Shown: positions 8,000-16,934 of the stretch, one piece after another | Position numbering within the stretch: position 1 is the stretch's first letter | How the letters are laid out: every line of letters begins with the position of its first letter | Assembly: GCA_947168065.1 (NCBI GenBank) | Contig: CAMVKH010000005.1 | Span: 91,308-155,307 of the forward strand | Origin: an uncultured Bacteroidales bacterium | Lineage (GTDB): Bacteria > Bacteroidota > Bacteroidia > Bacteroidales > UBA932 | Direction of reading: 5' to 3' | DNA length: 64,000 bases | Translations under genes and position numbers: made by a program | Notes under the pieces: model-generated | Database searches by the model: none | Told to the model about the DNA's origin: nothing | The model's input: only the letters and a program-made list of their open reading frames with translations

Positions 8000-8007
8000 C
8001 AAAGTTA
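8000..8007 (-). promoter_or_regulatory. -7 promoter box of rnpB
   Basis: Minus strand TAACTTTG matches TAnnTTTG immediately upstream of the RNase P RNA. It is divergent from the 8039 box. Confidence 0.55.
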
Positions 8008-8038
8008 GTCTTTTTCATTATATCTCGCAGTTTTTTTG

Positions 8039-8069
8039 TAGCTTTGTGACCCGTTAATACATCTAACGG
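8039..8069 (+). promoter_or_regulatory. -7 box and leader hairpin upstream of the DUF1846 operon
   Basis: TAGCTTTG (8039-8046) fits TAnnTTTG. The short leader contains a 6-bp hairpin CCGTTA-ATACATC-TAACGG (8051-8069) ending 4 nt before the ATG, which could modulate initiation. Confidence 0.5.
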
Positions 8070-8073
8070 GACT

Positions 8074-9564
8074 ATGAAAATCGGCTTCGACAACGACAAG
8101 TACCTGAAGATCCAGTCGGATCATATCAAGGAACGCATTGCATTATTCGGGGACAAGCTTTACATGGAATTCGGCGGCAAACTGTTCGACGATTTCCACG
8201 CCAGCCGCGTCCTCCCCGGCTTTGAACCTGATTCCAAACTCAAGATGCTGATGCAACTGCGTGATGTCGCGGAGATCATCATCGTCGTGTCGGCCGTCGA
8301 CATCGAGAAGAACAAGATCCGCAACGATCTGGGCATTACCTACGATGTGGACGTGCTGCGCCTGCGTGAAGAGTTTGAAAGCCGCAACCTGAGCGTCAAC
8401 TCGGTGGTCATCACCCACTACAACGGCCAGGCCAGCGCCAGCGCCTTCCGGGCCCGGCTCGAAAAAATGGGCATCAAGGCCTACTACCATTATATCATCG
8501 AGGGCTATCCGACCAACGTGGATCTCATCGCTTCGGACGAGGGCTTCGGCAAGAACGACTATGTGGAGACCACCCGTCCCCTCGTCGTGGTGACGGCCCC
8601 CGGCCCTGGCAGCGGCAAGATGGCTGTTTGCCTGAGCCAGCTCTACAACGAGCGCAAGCGCGGCGTTAAGGCCGGTTATGCGAAATTCGAGACCTTCCCG
8701 ATCTGGAACCTGCCTTTGAAACACCCCGTGAACATCGCCTACGAGGCGGCTACCGCCGACCTGGACGATGTCAACATGATCGACCCGTTCCACGTCGAGG
8801 CCTACGGCAAGATTGCCGTCAACTACAACCGGGATATCGAGATCTTCCCCGTGCTGGACGCGCTGTTCACCCAGATTTACGGCAGCAATCCCTACAAGTC
8901 TCCCACCGACATGGGCGTCAATATGGTGGGTTTCTGCATCAGCGACGACGACGTTTGCCGCGAGGCCGCCAACAACGAAATCATCCGGCGCTACTACACC
9001 GGCCTCTGCAACCTGGCCGAAGGTGACGAGAACGAAGATGAAGTCAACAAGCTCACGCTGCTCCTCAAGCAGGCAAACCTGGCCGCCGAATACCGTCGCG
9101 TTACCGTAGCGGCCAAGCAGAAACAGGAAAGCGCCGGCGAGTACGCCGCCGCCATCGAGCTGCCCGACGGAACCGTGATCACGGCCAAGCAGAGTTCGCT
9201 CCTGGGCCCGAGCGCGGCACTGATTTTGAACGCTCTCAAGCATTTGGCCGGCATTCCGCATCCGGTCAAGCTTATCCCGGCTGAAATGATCGAACCGATC
9301 CAGAAGACCAAGGTGTCGTATCTCCACGGGCACAATCCGCGCTTGCACACCGACGAGGTGCTGGTGGCCATTTCCATGCTCAGCCTGACCGACGAGAACT
9401 GCCGCAAGGCCATCGACTGCCTTCCCCAGCTGGAAGGCTGCCAGGTGCACTGCACCGTGATGCTGACGGAAGTGGACCGGAAAGTCTTCAAGAAGCTCGG
9501 CGTCGGCCTGACCTGTGAACCGGTCAAGAAGAGCAGCAACTACCGAAAATATTCCTTGCAGTAA
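8074..9564 (+). CDS. DUF1846 domain-containing protein
   Basis: 496 residues, the usual full length of the DUF1846 (UPF0371) family, starting MKIGFDNDKYLKIQSDHI, a near-invariant family N-terminus. The middle has a glycine-rich segment VVVTAPGPGSGKMAVCLSQL (about 172-191) that resembles a nucleotide-binding loop, and GVNMVGFCISDDDVC further on. The family is cytosolic. I recall a solved structure but no established reaction, so I do not assign one. It is the first gene of an operon: the next ATG follows its stop codon with no gap. Confidence 0.9.
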   Translation: MKIGFDNDKYLKIQSDHIKERIALFGDKLYMEFGGKLFDDFHASRVLPGFEPDSKLKMLMQLRDVAEIIIVVSAVDIEKNKIRNDLGITYDVDVLRLREEFESRNLSVNSVVITHYNGQASASAFRARLEKMGIKAYYHYIIEGYPTNVDLIASDEGFGKNDYVETTRPLVVVTAPGPGSGKMAVCLSQLYNERKRGVKAGYAKFETFPIWNLPLKHPVNIAYEAATADLDDVNMIDPFHVEAYGKIAVNYNRDIEIFPVLDALFTQIYGSNPYKSPTDMGVNMVGFCISDDDVCREAANNEIIRRYYTGLCNLAEGDENEDEVNKLTLLLKQANLAAEYRRVTVAAKQKQESAGEYAAAIELPDGTVITAKQSSLLGPSAALILNALKHLAGIPHPVKLIPAEMIEPIQKTKVSYLHGHNPRLHTDEVLVAISMLSLTDENCRKAIDCLPQLEGCQVHCTVMLTEVDRKVFKKLGVGLTCEPVKKSSNYRKYSLQ

Positions 9565-10338
9565 ATGAAAGCGTTCGTACGATATCTCCTCCTCCTTTGT
9601 TTCCTCCTGGCGCTGCCGGCCTGCCAGGCCAGGGGCCAGCAGGTCAAGACCTATGGCTACAAGGTGGACGAGGTGCTGCCGCACGACGCGGGTTCTTACA
9701 CCCAGGGGCTCTTTTTTGAAAACGGCATCCTCTACGAGTCGGCGGGGCAGTACGGCCAGTCCAGCTTCCGCCAGGTGGATCTCAAGTCCGGCCGCGTGGA
9801 GCGTCGCATGGATTTTGACCGCCGCTATTTCGCCGAAGGGTCCTGCGTGCTGAACGGGCGGCTCTATGTGCTGACCTGGCAGGAGCACGAGTGCCTCGTC
9901 TATGATTTCCATACCTGGAAAAAACTGGGCACGCACCGCTACCAGGGAGAAGGCTGGGGCCTGACGACCGACGGCAGGCAGCTCATCATGAGCAACGGTA
10001 CTTCCGAAATCACCTTCCGGGATCCCGGGACCTTTCAGGTCCGGCGCAGCATAACCGTGACGCTGCGCGGACAGAAAGTGCTCTATCTCAACGAACTGGA
10101 GTATATCAAGGGAGAAATCTGGGCCAATGTATACGGCAACGACCAGATTGTCCGCATCGACCCGGCCACGGGACAGGTGCTGGGCGTGATCAACCTGCGG
10201 GGCATCCTTCCCGCCCAGCTGCGTTCCGGCACCGACGTGCTCAACGGCATTGCCTACGAAGCGCGCAGCGGCGCCATTTACGTCACGGGCAAGTACTGGC
10301 CGAAAATGTATCGCATATCCTTAGTTGAAAAGAAATAG
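9565..10338 (+). CDS. Secreted glutaminyl-peptide cyclotransferase (plant/bacterial type)
   Basis: 257 residues. The N-terminus is a lipoprotein-like signal (LLCFLLALPACQARG, lipid Cys about residue 20). The body is a five-bladed propeller of the Glu_cyclase_2 family, with the signature YTQGLFFENGILYESAGQYG (about 47-66) and later LNELEYIKGEIWANV and LNGIAYEARSGAIYVTGKYW. The enzyme forms N-terminal pyroglutamate on exported proteins, which in Bacteroidota follows signal peptidase cleavage before Gln. It sits between DUF1846 and apt with a gap of 0 and 4 nt, so it is translated in the same operon. Confidence 0.9.
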   Translation: MKAFVRYLLLLCFLLALPACQARGQQVKTYGYKVDEVLPHDAGSYTQGLFFENGILYESAGQYGQSSFRQVDLKSGRVERRMDFDRRYFAEGSCVLNGRLYVLTWQEHECLVYDFHTWKKLGTHRYQGEGWGLTTDGRQLIMSNGTSEITFRDPGTFQVRRSITVTLRGQKVLYLNELEYIKGEIWANVYGNDQIVRIDPATGQVLGVINLRGILPAQLRSGTDVLNGIAYEARSGAIYVTGKYWPKMYRISLVEKK

Positions 10339-10342
10339 TACC

Positions 10343-10876
10343 ATGAGCAAAGAGAGTCTGATCGCCAGTCTGCGGACTGTTGCCGATTACCCCAAGCCCG
10401 GCATAAAATTCTGGGATGTCACCACGCTCTTCAAGAATCCCGTCGCCTTCAAGGAGGTTGAAGACATTCTCTATGAAGTATACAAGGACAAGGGCATCAC
10501 GAAGGTGGCCGGCATCGAGAGCCGCGGCTTCGTGATGGGCGCCGCCCTGGCGTCCCGCCTGAACGCCGGCTTCGTACTGATCCGCAAGCCGGGCAAGCTG
10601 CCCTACGAGACGGTGGCCCTCGAATATGAACTGGAATACGGTCGCGACAAGATCGAGATCCATACCGACGCCATCACGCCCGACGACGTAGTGCTGGTGC
10701 ACGATGACCTCCTGGCCACCGGCGGCACTGCCAACGCCGCGGTGAAGCTGGTCCGTTTCTTCCATCCCAAGCAGGTCTATGCCAGCTTCATCATCTATCT
10801 GCAGGATTTCGGTTCCATCGAGCGCTTCCCCAAGGACGTGCCGGTGACCACGGTGCTTAATCTTCGCGGGGCCTAG
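10343..10876 (+). CDS. apt: Adenine phosphoribosyltransferase
   Basis: 177 residues from MSKESLIASLRTVADYPKPG. The ATG at 10343 is preferred over one 18 nt upstream that overlaps the previous gene. Family motifs are visible: FWDVTTLFKNP, AGIESRGFVMGAALA, IRKPGKLPYETV and the PRPP loop VHDDLLATGGTANAA. In the PRPP loop the usual first Asp position reads His, followed by two intact Asp residues. The enzyme salvages adenine to AMP using PRPP. It is followed 3 nt later by a PnuC-family transporter, giving a base or nucleoside salvage pair. Confidence 0.96.
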   Translation: MSKESLIASLRTVADYPKPGIKFWDVTTLFKNPVAFKEVEDILYEVYKDKGITKVAGIESRGFVMGAALASRLNAGFVLIRKPGKLPYETVALEYELEYGRDKIEIHTDAITPDDVVLVHDDLLATGGTANAAVKLVRFFHPKQVYASFIIYLQDFGSIERFPKDVPVTTVLNLRGA

Positions 10877-10879
10877 GAC

Positions 10880-11539
10880 ATGGACGGAATCAGCGCTTAT
10901 TTCGCCGGTCTGGACGTCTGGGGCTGGCTTGAGATTTTCGCCATGATGGCGGGCATCTATTATGTCTTTCTGCAGATACGGAAGAGCCGGAAGCTCTGGT
11001 ATGTATGTATCCTGACTTCCGTGCTCAACATTTTCGTGTACTGGCACAACAACTATGTCTCGATGACGGTCATCCAGTTCTATTACATCGTGATGGCCTT
11101 CTATGGCATCCACGCCTTCCGGGAGATCAAGGAGGAAGCGATTGAAGAATACGGGGAGGGACGCAACCCCACCGGCCAGAAAGTGGCCATCCGCCGTTTC
11201 GACTGGATGACCGGCGCGTGGACCCTGGGCATCGCCATCCCGGTTTATTTCGCCATGGTGCACATCATCCGGGCGTATGCCGTCACGCATGGCGGCCTGC
11301 TCTTCCCGAGCCAGCCCTGGTGGGATGCCTTCATCGCCGTGGGCAGCATGGTCGGCACCTTCTTCCTGAGCAAATCCTACATGTGCCAGTGGTATATCTG
11401 GCTCGTGCTCAATACCATTTCGGTCGGCGTATTCGTCTACAGCGGCATGTACTGGATTGCCCTCATGTACGTGGTGTACATCGTCCTGGGCCTTATCGGC
11501 CTCCGCAACTGGCGGATCAACGGAGTCTACGTTGACTGA
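10880..11539 (+). CDS. pnuC: PnuC-family nicotinamide riboside (or vitamin) transporter
   Basis: 219 residues with seven hydrophobic segments. The family pattern is present: WLEIFAMMAGIYYVFLQIRK at the first helix pair, SVLNIFVYWHNNYVSM, QFYYIVMAFYGIHAF, and a C-terminal LVLNTISVGVFVYSG. PnuC proteins carry nicotinamide riboside by facilitated diffusion. Bacteroidota also have a thiamine variant (PnuT). I see no TPP riboswitch or thiamine gene nearby, and apt is the neighbour, so a nicotinamide riboside role is favoured but not proved. Confidence 0.85.
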   Translation: MDGISAYFAGLDVWGWLEIFAMMAGIYYVFLQIRKSRKLWYVCILTSVLNIFVYWHNNYVSMTVIQFYYIVMAFYGIHAFREIKEEAIEEYGEGRNPTGQKVAIRRFDWMTGAWTLGIAIPVYFAMVHIIRAYAVTHGGLLFPSQPWWDAFIAVGSMVGTFFLSKSYMCQWYIWLVLNTISVGVFVYSGMYWIALMYVVYIVLGLIGLRNWRINGVYVD

Positions 11540-11546
11540 CAAAAAA

Positions 11547-11577
11547 ACGGCCGGCGGAATGATCCGTCGGCCGTTTT
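11547..11577 (+). terminator. Terminator after pnuC, also facing the DUF4295 gene
   Basis: An 11-bp stem with one G-T pair, ACGGCCGGCGG / CCGTCGGCCGT, is flanked by A7 upstream and TTTT downstream. It can act on both strands between convergent genes. Confidence 0.8.
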
Positions 11578-11595
11578 CAAACATTACCTACTTTA

Positions 11596-11754
11596 TTATT
11601 TCTTGAAGTAGTCGGCTACTTCGTCGGTAGGAACGAGTTCCTCTTGGAACGCGTAGGCACCCGTGCGCTCAGATTTGACCATCTTGATGCACTTCACCAC
11701 ATTTTTCAGCTGGGATTTGTCGCCGGAGAACGTTGCGACCGCTTTCTTTGCCAT
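11596..11754 (-). CDS. DUF4295 small protein (ribosomal operon companion)
   Basis: 52 residues: it begins MAKKAVATFSGDKSQLKN and ends VPTDEVADYFKK. This short Bacteroidota-specific family is regularly found directly after rpmB and rpmG, as here, 19 nt past the rpmG stop. It is basic and lysine rich in its first half, which fits association with the ribosome. No function is established to my knowledge. The frame was found by reading the strand, as it falls below the usual ORF length cut-off. Confidence 0.85.
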   Translation of the reverse strand: MAKKAVATFSGDKSQLKNVVKCIKMVKSERTGAYAFQEELVPTDEVADYFKK

Positions 11755-11773
11755 GGTATAATAAAGTTAGATG

Positions 11774-11956
11774 TTACTTGATCTCTTTGTGAACGGTGTA
11801 GCGCTTGAGGTACGGATTGTACTTCTTGAGCTCCAGACGCTCGTTCGTGTTCTTCTTGTTCTTGGTCGTGATATACCGGGAGATGCCGGGAACACCGCTT
11901 TCTCTCTGTTCGGTGCATTCGAGGATGACCTGAACTCTGTTACCTTTCTTTGCCAT
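11774..11956 (-). CDS. rpmG: 50S ribosomal protein L33
   Basis: 60 residues, [18 protein letters not shown] and then [10 protein letters not shown], which is the bL33 signature. The four zinc-binding cysteines of some L33 proteins are absent, so this is the zinc-free form. It lies 12 nt downstream of rpmB and before DUF4295 in one short operon. Confidence 0.97.
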   Translation of the reverse strand: MAKKGNRVQVILECTEQRESGVPGISRYITTKNKKNTNERLELKKYNPYLKRYTVHKEIK

Positions 11957-11968
11957 TTCAGTAAAAAA

Positions 11969-12211
11969 TTAAACGATGTTGATCAAACCTTTCTCACGGG
12001 ATTCCTTCAGGGTTTCAGCCAGACCGTTCTTGTAGATGGTCTTCATACCCTTGCAGGACACTTTCAGGGTCACGAAACGCTGCTCCTCTTCGAGCCAGAA
12101 ACGTTTGGTCTTGAGGTTCGGGGCGAATTCGCGTTTAGTACGTCTCTTGGAGTGGGAAACGTTGTTTCCGATCACTCTCTTCTTTCCGGTAACTTGACAA
12201 ACTCGTGCCAT
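11969..12211 (-). CDS. rpmB: 50S ribosomal protein L28
   Basis: 80 residues beginning MARVCQVTGKKRVIGNNVSH and continuing SKRRTKREFAPNLKTKRFW, the bL28 family core. First gene of the rpmB-rpmG-DUF4295 operon. A probable promoter at 12251-12282 separates it from lepB upstream. Confidence 0.97.
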   Translation of the reverse strand: MARVCQVTGKKRVIGNNVSHSKRRTKREFAPNLKTKRFWLEEEQRFVTLKVSCKGMKTIYKNGLAETLKESREKGLINIV

Positions 12212-12250
12212 TGTCTTATATTTTTTATTTTCTATTTTTCAAAGGGGCTG

Positions 12251-12282
12251 CAAATATCTTGAATTTTCTGCAAAAATCCAAA
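12251..12282 (-). promoter_or_regulatory. Probable promoter of rpmB-rpmG-DUF4295
   Basis: Minus strand GATATTTG (12251-12258) matches TAnnTTTG except the first base. TTTGG (12278-12282) lies 19 nt upstream at the -33 position. Confidence 0.4.
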
Positions 12283-12295
12283 TAAAATTACTCAT

Positions 12296-13642
12296 TTACA
12301 AAAACTTCAGCAAACGCCGCCAGCGGATGTTCCGGGGGAACTTCTGGTTCGCGTCGGTCGACATCCAGATCACCCGGGGCTTGCCCACGATGTGGTCTTC
12401 GGGGACGAAACCCCAGTAACGCGAGTCGAGCGAATTGTGGCGGTTGTCGCCCATCATGAAGTAGTAGTCCATCCGGAAGGTGTAGCGGTCGGTCTCTTCG
12501 CCGTTGATGGCGTAGCGGCCTTCGCCCAGTTCTTCAAAACGGTTGCCTTCATAGACTTCGATGATGCGGCGGTAGAGCGGCAGATTGTCGGCGGTCAGCA
12601 CCACGGACTCCCCCTTTGCCGGAATCCACAGCGGACCGTAGTTGTCGCGCGTCCAACCCGTAGCCACGAAGGGGAACAGCATCTCCTGCGAGTCGGGGTA
12701 GTCGGGGGGATAGATATCGACATTCTGTTCAACGCTCACGACGTTGGCCAAAGTCTGGATCTTCTCTTTTCTTTCGTCGGTCAGCGGCAGGGCCGGATAA
12801 CCGGGCAGCGTCTGGCTGAACCAGATCTCGCCCAGGTTGAAGCCCATGTCACGCAGCAGGACCGGATTGACCGGCGTGCCGTCCGTCACCACCTGATAGG
12901 TGTTCTGGATGCCCGGCCAGCTTTCCTGTGCCTGTCCGTTGACATATACCTGCCCGTTGATGACACGCAGGGTGTCGCCGGCCACCGCCACGCAACGCTT
13001 CACATAATGATCCTTCTTGTCCACCGGACGAACCCGTATGGGGCCGTAGGTCTTGATGGCGTAGTCGCGCGAAGTCAGCCGCACATGGGTGTAGTAGTCT
13101 TCGGCGGGCGCCTTCGACAGCACCGTATCGCCGTGCGGGAACGAGAACACGACATAGTCGTCGCGCTCGACATGGCCGAGGCCCTTGATCCGCCGATACT
13201 TGAACTGCAGGGCGGTCGAGTAGCTCTCTTTCCCGGAGAAAGGCATGGTGTTGTGGACAAAAGGCATGGAAAGCGGTGTCTGGGGCAGCTTCGGGCCGTA
13301 GGCCGTCTTGCTGACGAAGAGATAGTCACCTGTCAGCAGGGAACTCTCCATGGAAGAGGAAGGAATCTTGAACGCCTGGAAGAAGAAGATGTTGATGAAA
13401 GTGACCACGACCACGGCGAAAATGATGGCATCCAGCCATCCCGTCGCCACCTTGACGGCGCGGCTCTTTGCAGACATCCGGTCAATCCAGGCCTTAAGCC
13501 GGCGGCTCACGCAGAACTCGAAAATCACGGGCAGCCCGAAGAGCCACCACCAGTTTCCGTGCCACGCGATCCAAGCGACATAAAGTGCGGTCCAAAGGAC
13601 GAACCGCACCCAGGATTTCCTATCAGTTCCCTTGACAGTCAA
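12296..13642 (-). CDS. lepB: Signal peptidase I
   Basis: 448 residues. The catalytic Ser lies in FKIPSSSMESSLLTGDYLFV (about 92-111). The general-base Lys is in YVKRCVAVAGDTL, and MMGDNRHNSLDSRYWG forms the last conserved box. Long insertions between the boxes are typical of Bacteroidota enzymes. It has an N-terminal membrane region (11-45) and a second helix before the active site, so the catalytic domain faces the periplasm. The start is probably TTG at 13642, since no upstream ATG is in frame and the first ATG would remove the first helix. It begins 9 nt after rplT and closes the thrS-infC-rpmI-rplT-lepB run. Confidence 0.93.
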   Translation of the reverse strand: MTVKGTDRKSWVRFVLWTALYVAWIAWHGNWWWLFGLPVIFEFCVSRRLKAWIDRMSAKSRAVKVATGWLDAIIFAVVVVTFINIFFFQAFKIPSSSMESSLLTGDYLFVSKTAYGPKLPQTPLSMPFVHNTMPFSGKESYSTALQFKYRRIKGLGHVERDDYVVFSFPHGDTVLSKAPAEDYYTHVRLTSRDYAIKTYGPIRVRPVDKKDHYVKRCVAVAGDTLRVINGQVYVNGQAQESWPGIQNTYQVVTDGTPVNPVLLRDMGFNLGEIWFSQTLPGYPALPLTDERKEKIQTLANVVSVEQNVDIYPPDYPDSQEMLFPFVATGWTRDNYGPLWIPAKGESVVLTADNLPLYRRIIEVYEGNRFEELGEGRYAINGEETDRYTFRMDYYFMMGDNRHNSLDSRYWGFVPEDHIVGKPRVIWMSTDANQKFPRNIRWRRLLKFL

Positions 13643-13651
13643 TGCACGAAA

Positions 13652-13996
13652 CTATTTTACCGAATTGACGATAGCTTCGAAAGCCTTCGGATTGTTCATC
13701 GCCAGGTCGGCGAGGACCTTGCGGTTCAGACCCACGTTCTGCTGTGCGAGCTTGCCCATGAACTGGGAGTAGTTCATCCCGTGCTGACGGGCGGCTGCAT
13801 TGATGCGGGTGATCCAAAGGGAGCGGAAATTGCGCTTCTTGGTCTTGCGGTCGCGGTACGCGTAGGTGAGACCCTTCTCATAGGTATTCTTCGCTACGGT
13901 CCAGACATTTTTCCGGGCGAGGAAGTTACCGCGGGTTTCCTTCAGGACTTTCTTACGGCGTGCCCTTGATGCGACACTGTTTACACTTCTAGGCAT
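13652..13996 (-). CDS. rplT: 50S ribosomal protein L20
   Basis: 114 residues: begins [20 protein letters not shown] and has [20 protein letters not shown] and [15 protein letters not shown], the bL20 signature. L20 binds 23S rRNA early in assembly and in other bacteria represses its own operon. Genes rpmI and infC precede it in the usual order. Confidence 0.98.
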   Translation of the reverse strand: MPRSVNSVASRARRKKVLKETRGNFLARKNVWTVAKNTYEKGLTYAYRDRKTKKRNFRSLWITRINAAARQHGMNYSQFMGKLAQQNVGLNRKVLADLAMNNPKAFEAIVNSVK

Positions 13997-14023
13997 AATC
14001 TTTGGGTTTTTTGGAAGTCAGCG

Positions 14024-14038
14024 CCCTGTCTCGCAGGG
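14024..14038 (-). promoter_or_regulatory. Small hairpin in the rpmI-rplT gap
   Basis: CCCTG-CGAGA-CAGGG (minus strand) lies in the 79-nt gap before rplT. It could be part of an L20 feedback site or simply a gap hairpin; the evidence is structural only. Confidence 0.3.
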
Positions 14039-14075
14039 TCTTTTCGGCTGATCATCCGGTTCAACAATAATAAAA

Positions 14076-14270
14076 CTACTTGACTAACAAAGCTTTTACG
14101 CGACCGACGTCGGCCTTGTCGATCAAGGACACGTGGGCGAGGTTTCTCTTCTGCTTCTTCGTCTTCTTGGTGAGGATGTGGCTGTGATAAGCGTGTTTCC
14201 TCTTGATCTTACCCGAGCCGGTGAGCGTGAAACGCTTCTTTGAACCGGTGTTCGTTTTCAATTTAGGCAT
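14076..14270 (-). CDS. rpmI: 50S ribosomal protein L35
   Basis: 64 residues starting [20 protein letters not shown], highly basic, the bL35 family. It lies between infC (29 nt upstream) and rplT. Confidence 0.98.
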   Translation of the reverse strand: MPKLKTNTGSKKRFTLTGSGKIKRKHAYHSHILTKKTKKQKRNLAHVSLIDKADVGRVKALLVK

Positions 14271-14299
14271 AATACTGTGTTTATAATAAGTTGTGTAGT

Positions 14300-14899
14300 T
14301 TACTTCTTCTTGTTCGGGGCGAGCATCATGATCATCCGCTTGCCTTCCAGTTTCGGCATCTGCTCGGCTTTTCCGTATTCCTCCAACTCGAGGGCAAAGC
14401 GCAGCAGCAGCTTCTCGCCCTGCTCGGAGAAGAGGATGGAACGGCCGCGGAAGAACACGTAGGCTTTCACCTTGGAACCTTCCTGGAGGAAGCTCTTCGC
14501 ATGGTTGAGCTTGAACTGGAAGTCGTGTTCATCGGTCTGCGGGCCGAAGCGGATCTCCTTGATGACCACCTTCGAAGCATTCGACTTCTGCTCTTTCGCC
14601 TTCTTTTTCTGCTGATAGACGTACTTCTGGTAGTCGAGGATCTTGCACACGGGAGGATCGGACGAAGGAGCGATCTCCACCAGATCCAATTCCCGTTCTT
14701 CCGCCATCCGCAATGCTTCCGAGAGCGAATAGATTCCCTGCTCGGGCACATTGTCACCTACCACGCGGACGCGCGGTGCGGTGATGGCATCGTTGATTCT
14801 GAGTCCGTCCTCCTTGTCATGCCGGTTCTGCGGCAGTCGCTGATCCGGTTTGCGGGGGCCTTGCGGTCTCGGTTTCGGGGGTCTGTAGTTCGTTGCTAT
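14300..14899 (-). CDS. infC: Translation initiation factor IF-3, AUA start
   Basis: The conserved protein reads through [20 protein letters not shown] and on to [13 protein letters not shown]. The N-terminal part before VVGDN is open upstream to a TAA at 14915-14917 with no ATG, GTG or TTG at the expected place. The best start is ATA at 14897-14899, 8 nt after a strong AGGAGG. It gives 199 residues beginning (M)[16 protein letters not shown]. infC usually starts with a rare codon such as AUU, AUC or AUA, which IF3 itself disfavours, giving autoregulation. A GTG at 14764 would delete the conserved N-domain start. The protein keeps 30S subunits free and proofreads initiation. Confidence 0.93.
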   Translation of the reverse strand: MATNYRPPKPRPQGPRKPDQRLPQNRHDKEDGLRINDAITAPRVRVVGDNVPEQGIYSLSEALRMAEERELDLVEIAPSSDPPVCKILDYQKYVYQQKKKAKEQKSNASKVVIKEIRFGPQTDEHDFQFKLNHAKSFLQEGSKVKAYVFFRGRSILFSEQGEKLLLRFALELEEYGKAEQMPKLEGKRMIMMLAPNKKK

Positions 14900-14906
14900 G
14901 GTCTGG

Positions 14907-14912
14907 TCCTCC
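14907..14912 (-). promoter_or_regulatory. Strong Shine-Dalgarno before the infC AUA start
   Basis: AGGAGG on the minus strand, 8 nt before ATA. Such motifs are rare in this window, so it supports the non-AUG start. Confidence 0.7.
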
Positions 14913-14943
14913 TGTTATTAAAAGGTTTGTATGCGTTATATCG

Positions 14944-16878
14944 TTATTTCAATTCGTCGGCGATATCTTCCTTGATCATCGCCACAAAATCGCCTACCGT
15001 CATCACGCCTTTGTCTTCCCCACCCTGCTTGCGCACTGATACTGTGTCAGTTGCCTGCTCTTTTTCACCAACAATCAGCAAGAAAGGCATCCGTTTGAGC
15101 TCATTCTCGCGGATCTTCTTGCCAATCGTGACGTTACGATCGTCGATTGAGGCGCGAATATCGGAATTATTCAACAAATCGCAAACTTTTTTTGCAAAAT
15201 CGTTAAATTTTTCACTGACAGGCAGTATCGACACCTGGTCGGGGGCGAGCCAGAGCGGAAGCTTTCCGCCCGTGTGCTCGAGCAGCACGGCCACGAAGCG
15301 CTCCATCGAGCCGAAGGGGGCGCGGTGGATCATCACCGGACGGTGACGTTTGTCGTCGGCGCCCACATATTCGAGCTCGAAGCGCTCGGGCAGGTTGTAG
15401 TCCACCTGGATGGTACCCAGCTGCCAGCTGCGGCCGATGGCGTCCTTTACCATGAAGTCGAGCTTCGGGCCGTAGAAGGCGGCCTCGCCGTATTCGACCA
15501 CGGTGGGCAGGCCCTTCTCGGCAGCGGCCTCGATGATGGCGGCTTCCGCCTTCTCCCAGTTCTCGTCGGAACCGATGTACTTGCTGCGGTCCACCTTGTC
15601 ACGCAGGGACACCTGGGCGGTGAACTTGTCGAACTTCAGCGTGCGGAAGATGTAGAGCACGATGTCGATGACCTTGCAGAATTCCTCTTTCAGCTGGTCG
15701 GGACGGCAGAAGAGGTGGGCGTCGTCCTGCGTGAAACCGCGGACACGGGTCAGGCCGTGAAGCTCACCGCTCTGCTCATAACGGTATACCGTGCCGAACT
15801 CCGCGAATCGCAGCGGCAGGTCGCGGTACGAGCGGGGCTTGGACTTGTAGATCTCGCAGTGGTGCGGGCAGTTCATCGGCTTGAGCAGGTACTCCTCCCC
15901 TTCCTGCGGCGTGGTGATGGGACGGAACGAATCCTTGCCATACTTGGCCCAGTGACCGGAAGTGATGTACAGTTCCTTGTTGCCGATGTGCGGCGTGATC
16001 ACCTGCTGGTAGCCGTACTCTTTCTGGACCTTGCGCAGGAACTGTTCGAGACGTTCGCGCAGCGCGGCGCCCTTGGGCAGCCAGAGCGGCAGGCCCATGC
16101 CCACCTTGGGCGAGAAGGTGAAGAGTTCCATCTCCTTGCCGAGTTTGCGGTGGTCGCGTTTCTTGGCTTCCTCGAGCAGTACGAGGTATTCGTCGAGCAT
16201 GCTCTTCTTGGGGAAGGTGATGCCGTAGATGCGGGTCAACTGCTTGTTGTGCTCGTCGCCACGCCAGTAAGCGCCTGCGATGTTGAGCAGCTTGACCGCC
16301 TTGATGACGGAAGTGTCGCGCAGGTGCGGTCCGCGGCACAGGTCGGTGAAGGCGCCGTTCTGGTAGAAGGTGATGGTGCCGTCCTGCAGGTCGCCGATCA
16401 GTTCGCACTTGTACTGGTCGCCTTTTTCCGTATATTTCTTGAGCGCATCGGCTTTCGAGACGTCGGTGCGGACAAAACGCTCGCCGCTGCGGGCCAGCTC
16501 AAGCATCTTGTCTTCGATTTTCCTGAGGTCAGCTTCCACGAGCTGCCGGTCGCCCAGGTCCACGTCATAATAAAAGCCGTTCTCGATGGAAGGGCCGATG
16601 CCGAACTTGACGCCGGGATACAGCGCTTCGAGCGCCTCGGCCATCAGGTGGCTGGAAGAGTGCCAGAACGTGGCTTTCGCCTCGCGGTCTTCCCATTTGT
16701 GGAGTTTGAGCGTCGCGTCTTCAAGGATGGGGCGCTCGAGATCGTAGACTTGATCGCCGACCGATGCACACAATACATCGTTGGCGAGCCGGGGGCTGAT
16801 GCTCGACGCGATCTGGTAAGCCGTCGTCCCCTTCTCGAACTCTTTGACGTTGCCGTCAGGAAATGTGATCTTAATCAT
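14944..16878 (-). CDS. thrS: Threonyl-tRNA synthetase
   Basis: 644 residues with all ThrRS domains: TGS (1-60), editing domain (about 65-220) with [11 protein letters not shown], the class II catalytic core (about 240-530) with [10 protein letters not shown] (zinc ligands), [20 protein letters not shown] (motif 2) and [18 protein letters not shown] (motif 3), and the anticodon-binding domain. It charges tRNA-Thr; one tRNA-Thr gene is at 6624. It leads the thrS-infC-rpmI-rplT-lepB cluster. A stretch at about 15165-15215 inside the anticodon domain is markedly AT richer than the rest of the gene. Confidence 0.98.
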   Translation of the reverse strand: MIKITFPDGNVKEFEKGTTAYQIASSISPRLANDVLCASVGDQVYDLERPILEDATLKLHKWEDREAKATFWHSSSHLMAEALEALYPGVKFGIGPSIENGFYYDVDLGDRQLVEADLRKIEDKMLELARSGERFVRTDVSKADALKKYTEKGDQYKCELIGDLQDGTITFYQNGAFTDLCRGPHLRDTSVIKAVKLLNIAGAYWRGDEHNKQLTRIYGITFPKKSMLDEYLVLLEEAKKRDHRKLGKEMELFTFSPKVGMGLPLWLPKGAALRERLEQFLRKVQKEYGYQQVITPHIGNKELYITSGHWAKYGKDSFRPITTPQEGEEYLLKPMNCPHHCEIYKSKPRSYRDLPLRFAEFGTVYRYEQSGELHGLTRVRGFTQDDAHLFCRPDQLKEEFCKVIDIVLYIFRTLKFDKFTAQVSLRDKVDRSKYIGSDENWEKAEAAIIEAAAEKGLPTVVEYGEAAFYGPKLDFMVKDAIGRSWQLGTIQVDYNLPERFELEYVGADDKRHRPVMIHRAPFGSMERFVAVLLEHTGGKLPLWLAPDQVSILPVSEKFNDFAKKVCDLLNNSDIRASIDDRNVTIGKKIRENELKRMPFLLIVGEKEQATDTVSVRKQGGEDKGVMTVGDFVAMIKEDIADELK

Positions 16879-16934
16879 TACAAATTGATTTATGGATAGT
16901 TCAGTTTTATGGTCAGTAGCAAGGTGGCCGGGCG

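Noticed and set aside
7812..8099. Minus-strand open frame of 95 codons over rnpB
   Set aside because: The sequence is RNase P RNA with conserved core motifs and not coding.
8143..9936. Minus-strand open frame of 597 codons
   Set aside because: It is antisense to the DUF1846 and glutaminyl cyclase genes.
10870..10880. Possible TPP riboswitch before pnuC
   Set aside because: The gap to apt is only 3 nt and no riboswitch fold can fit; nothing similar was seen upstream in the operon.
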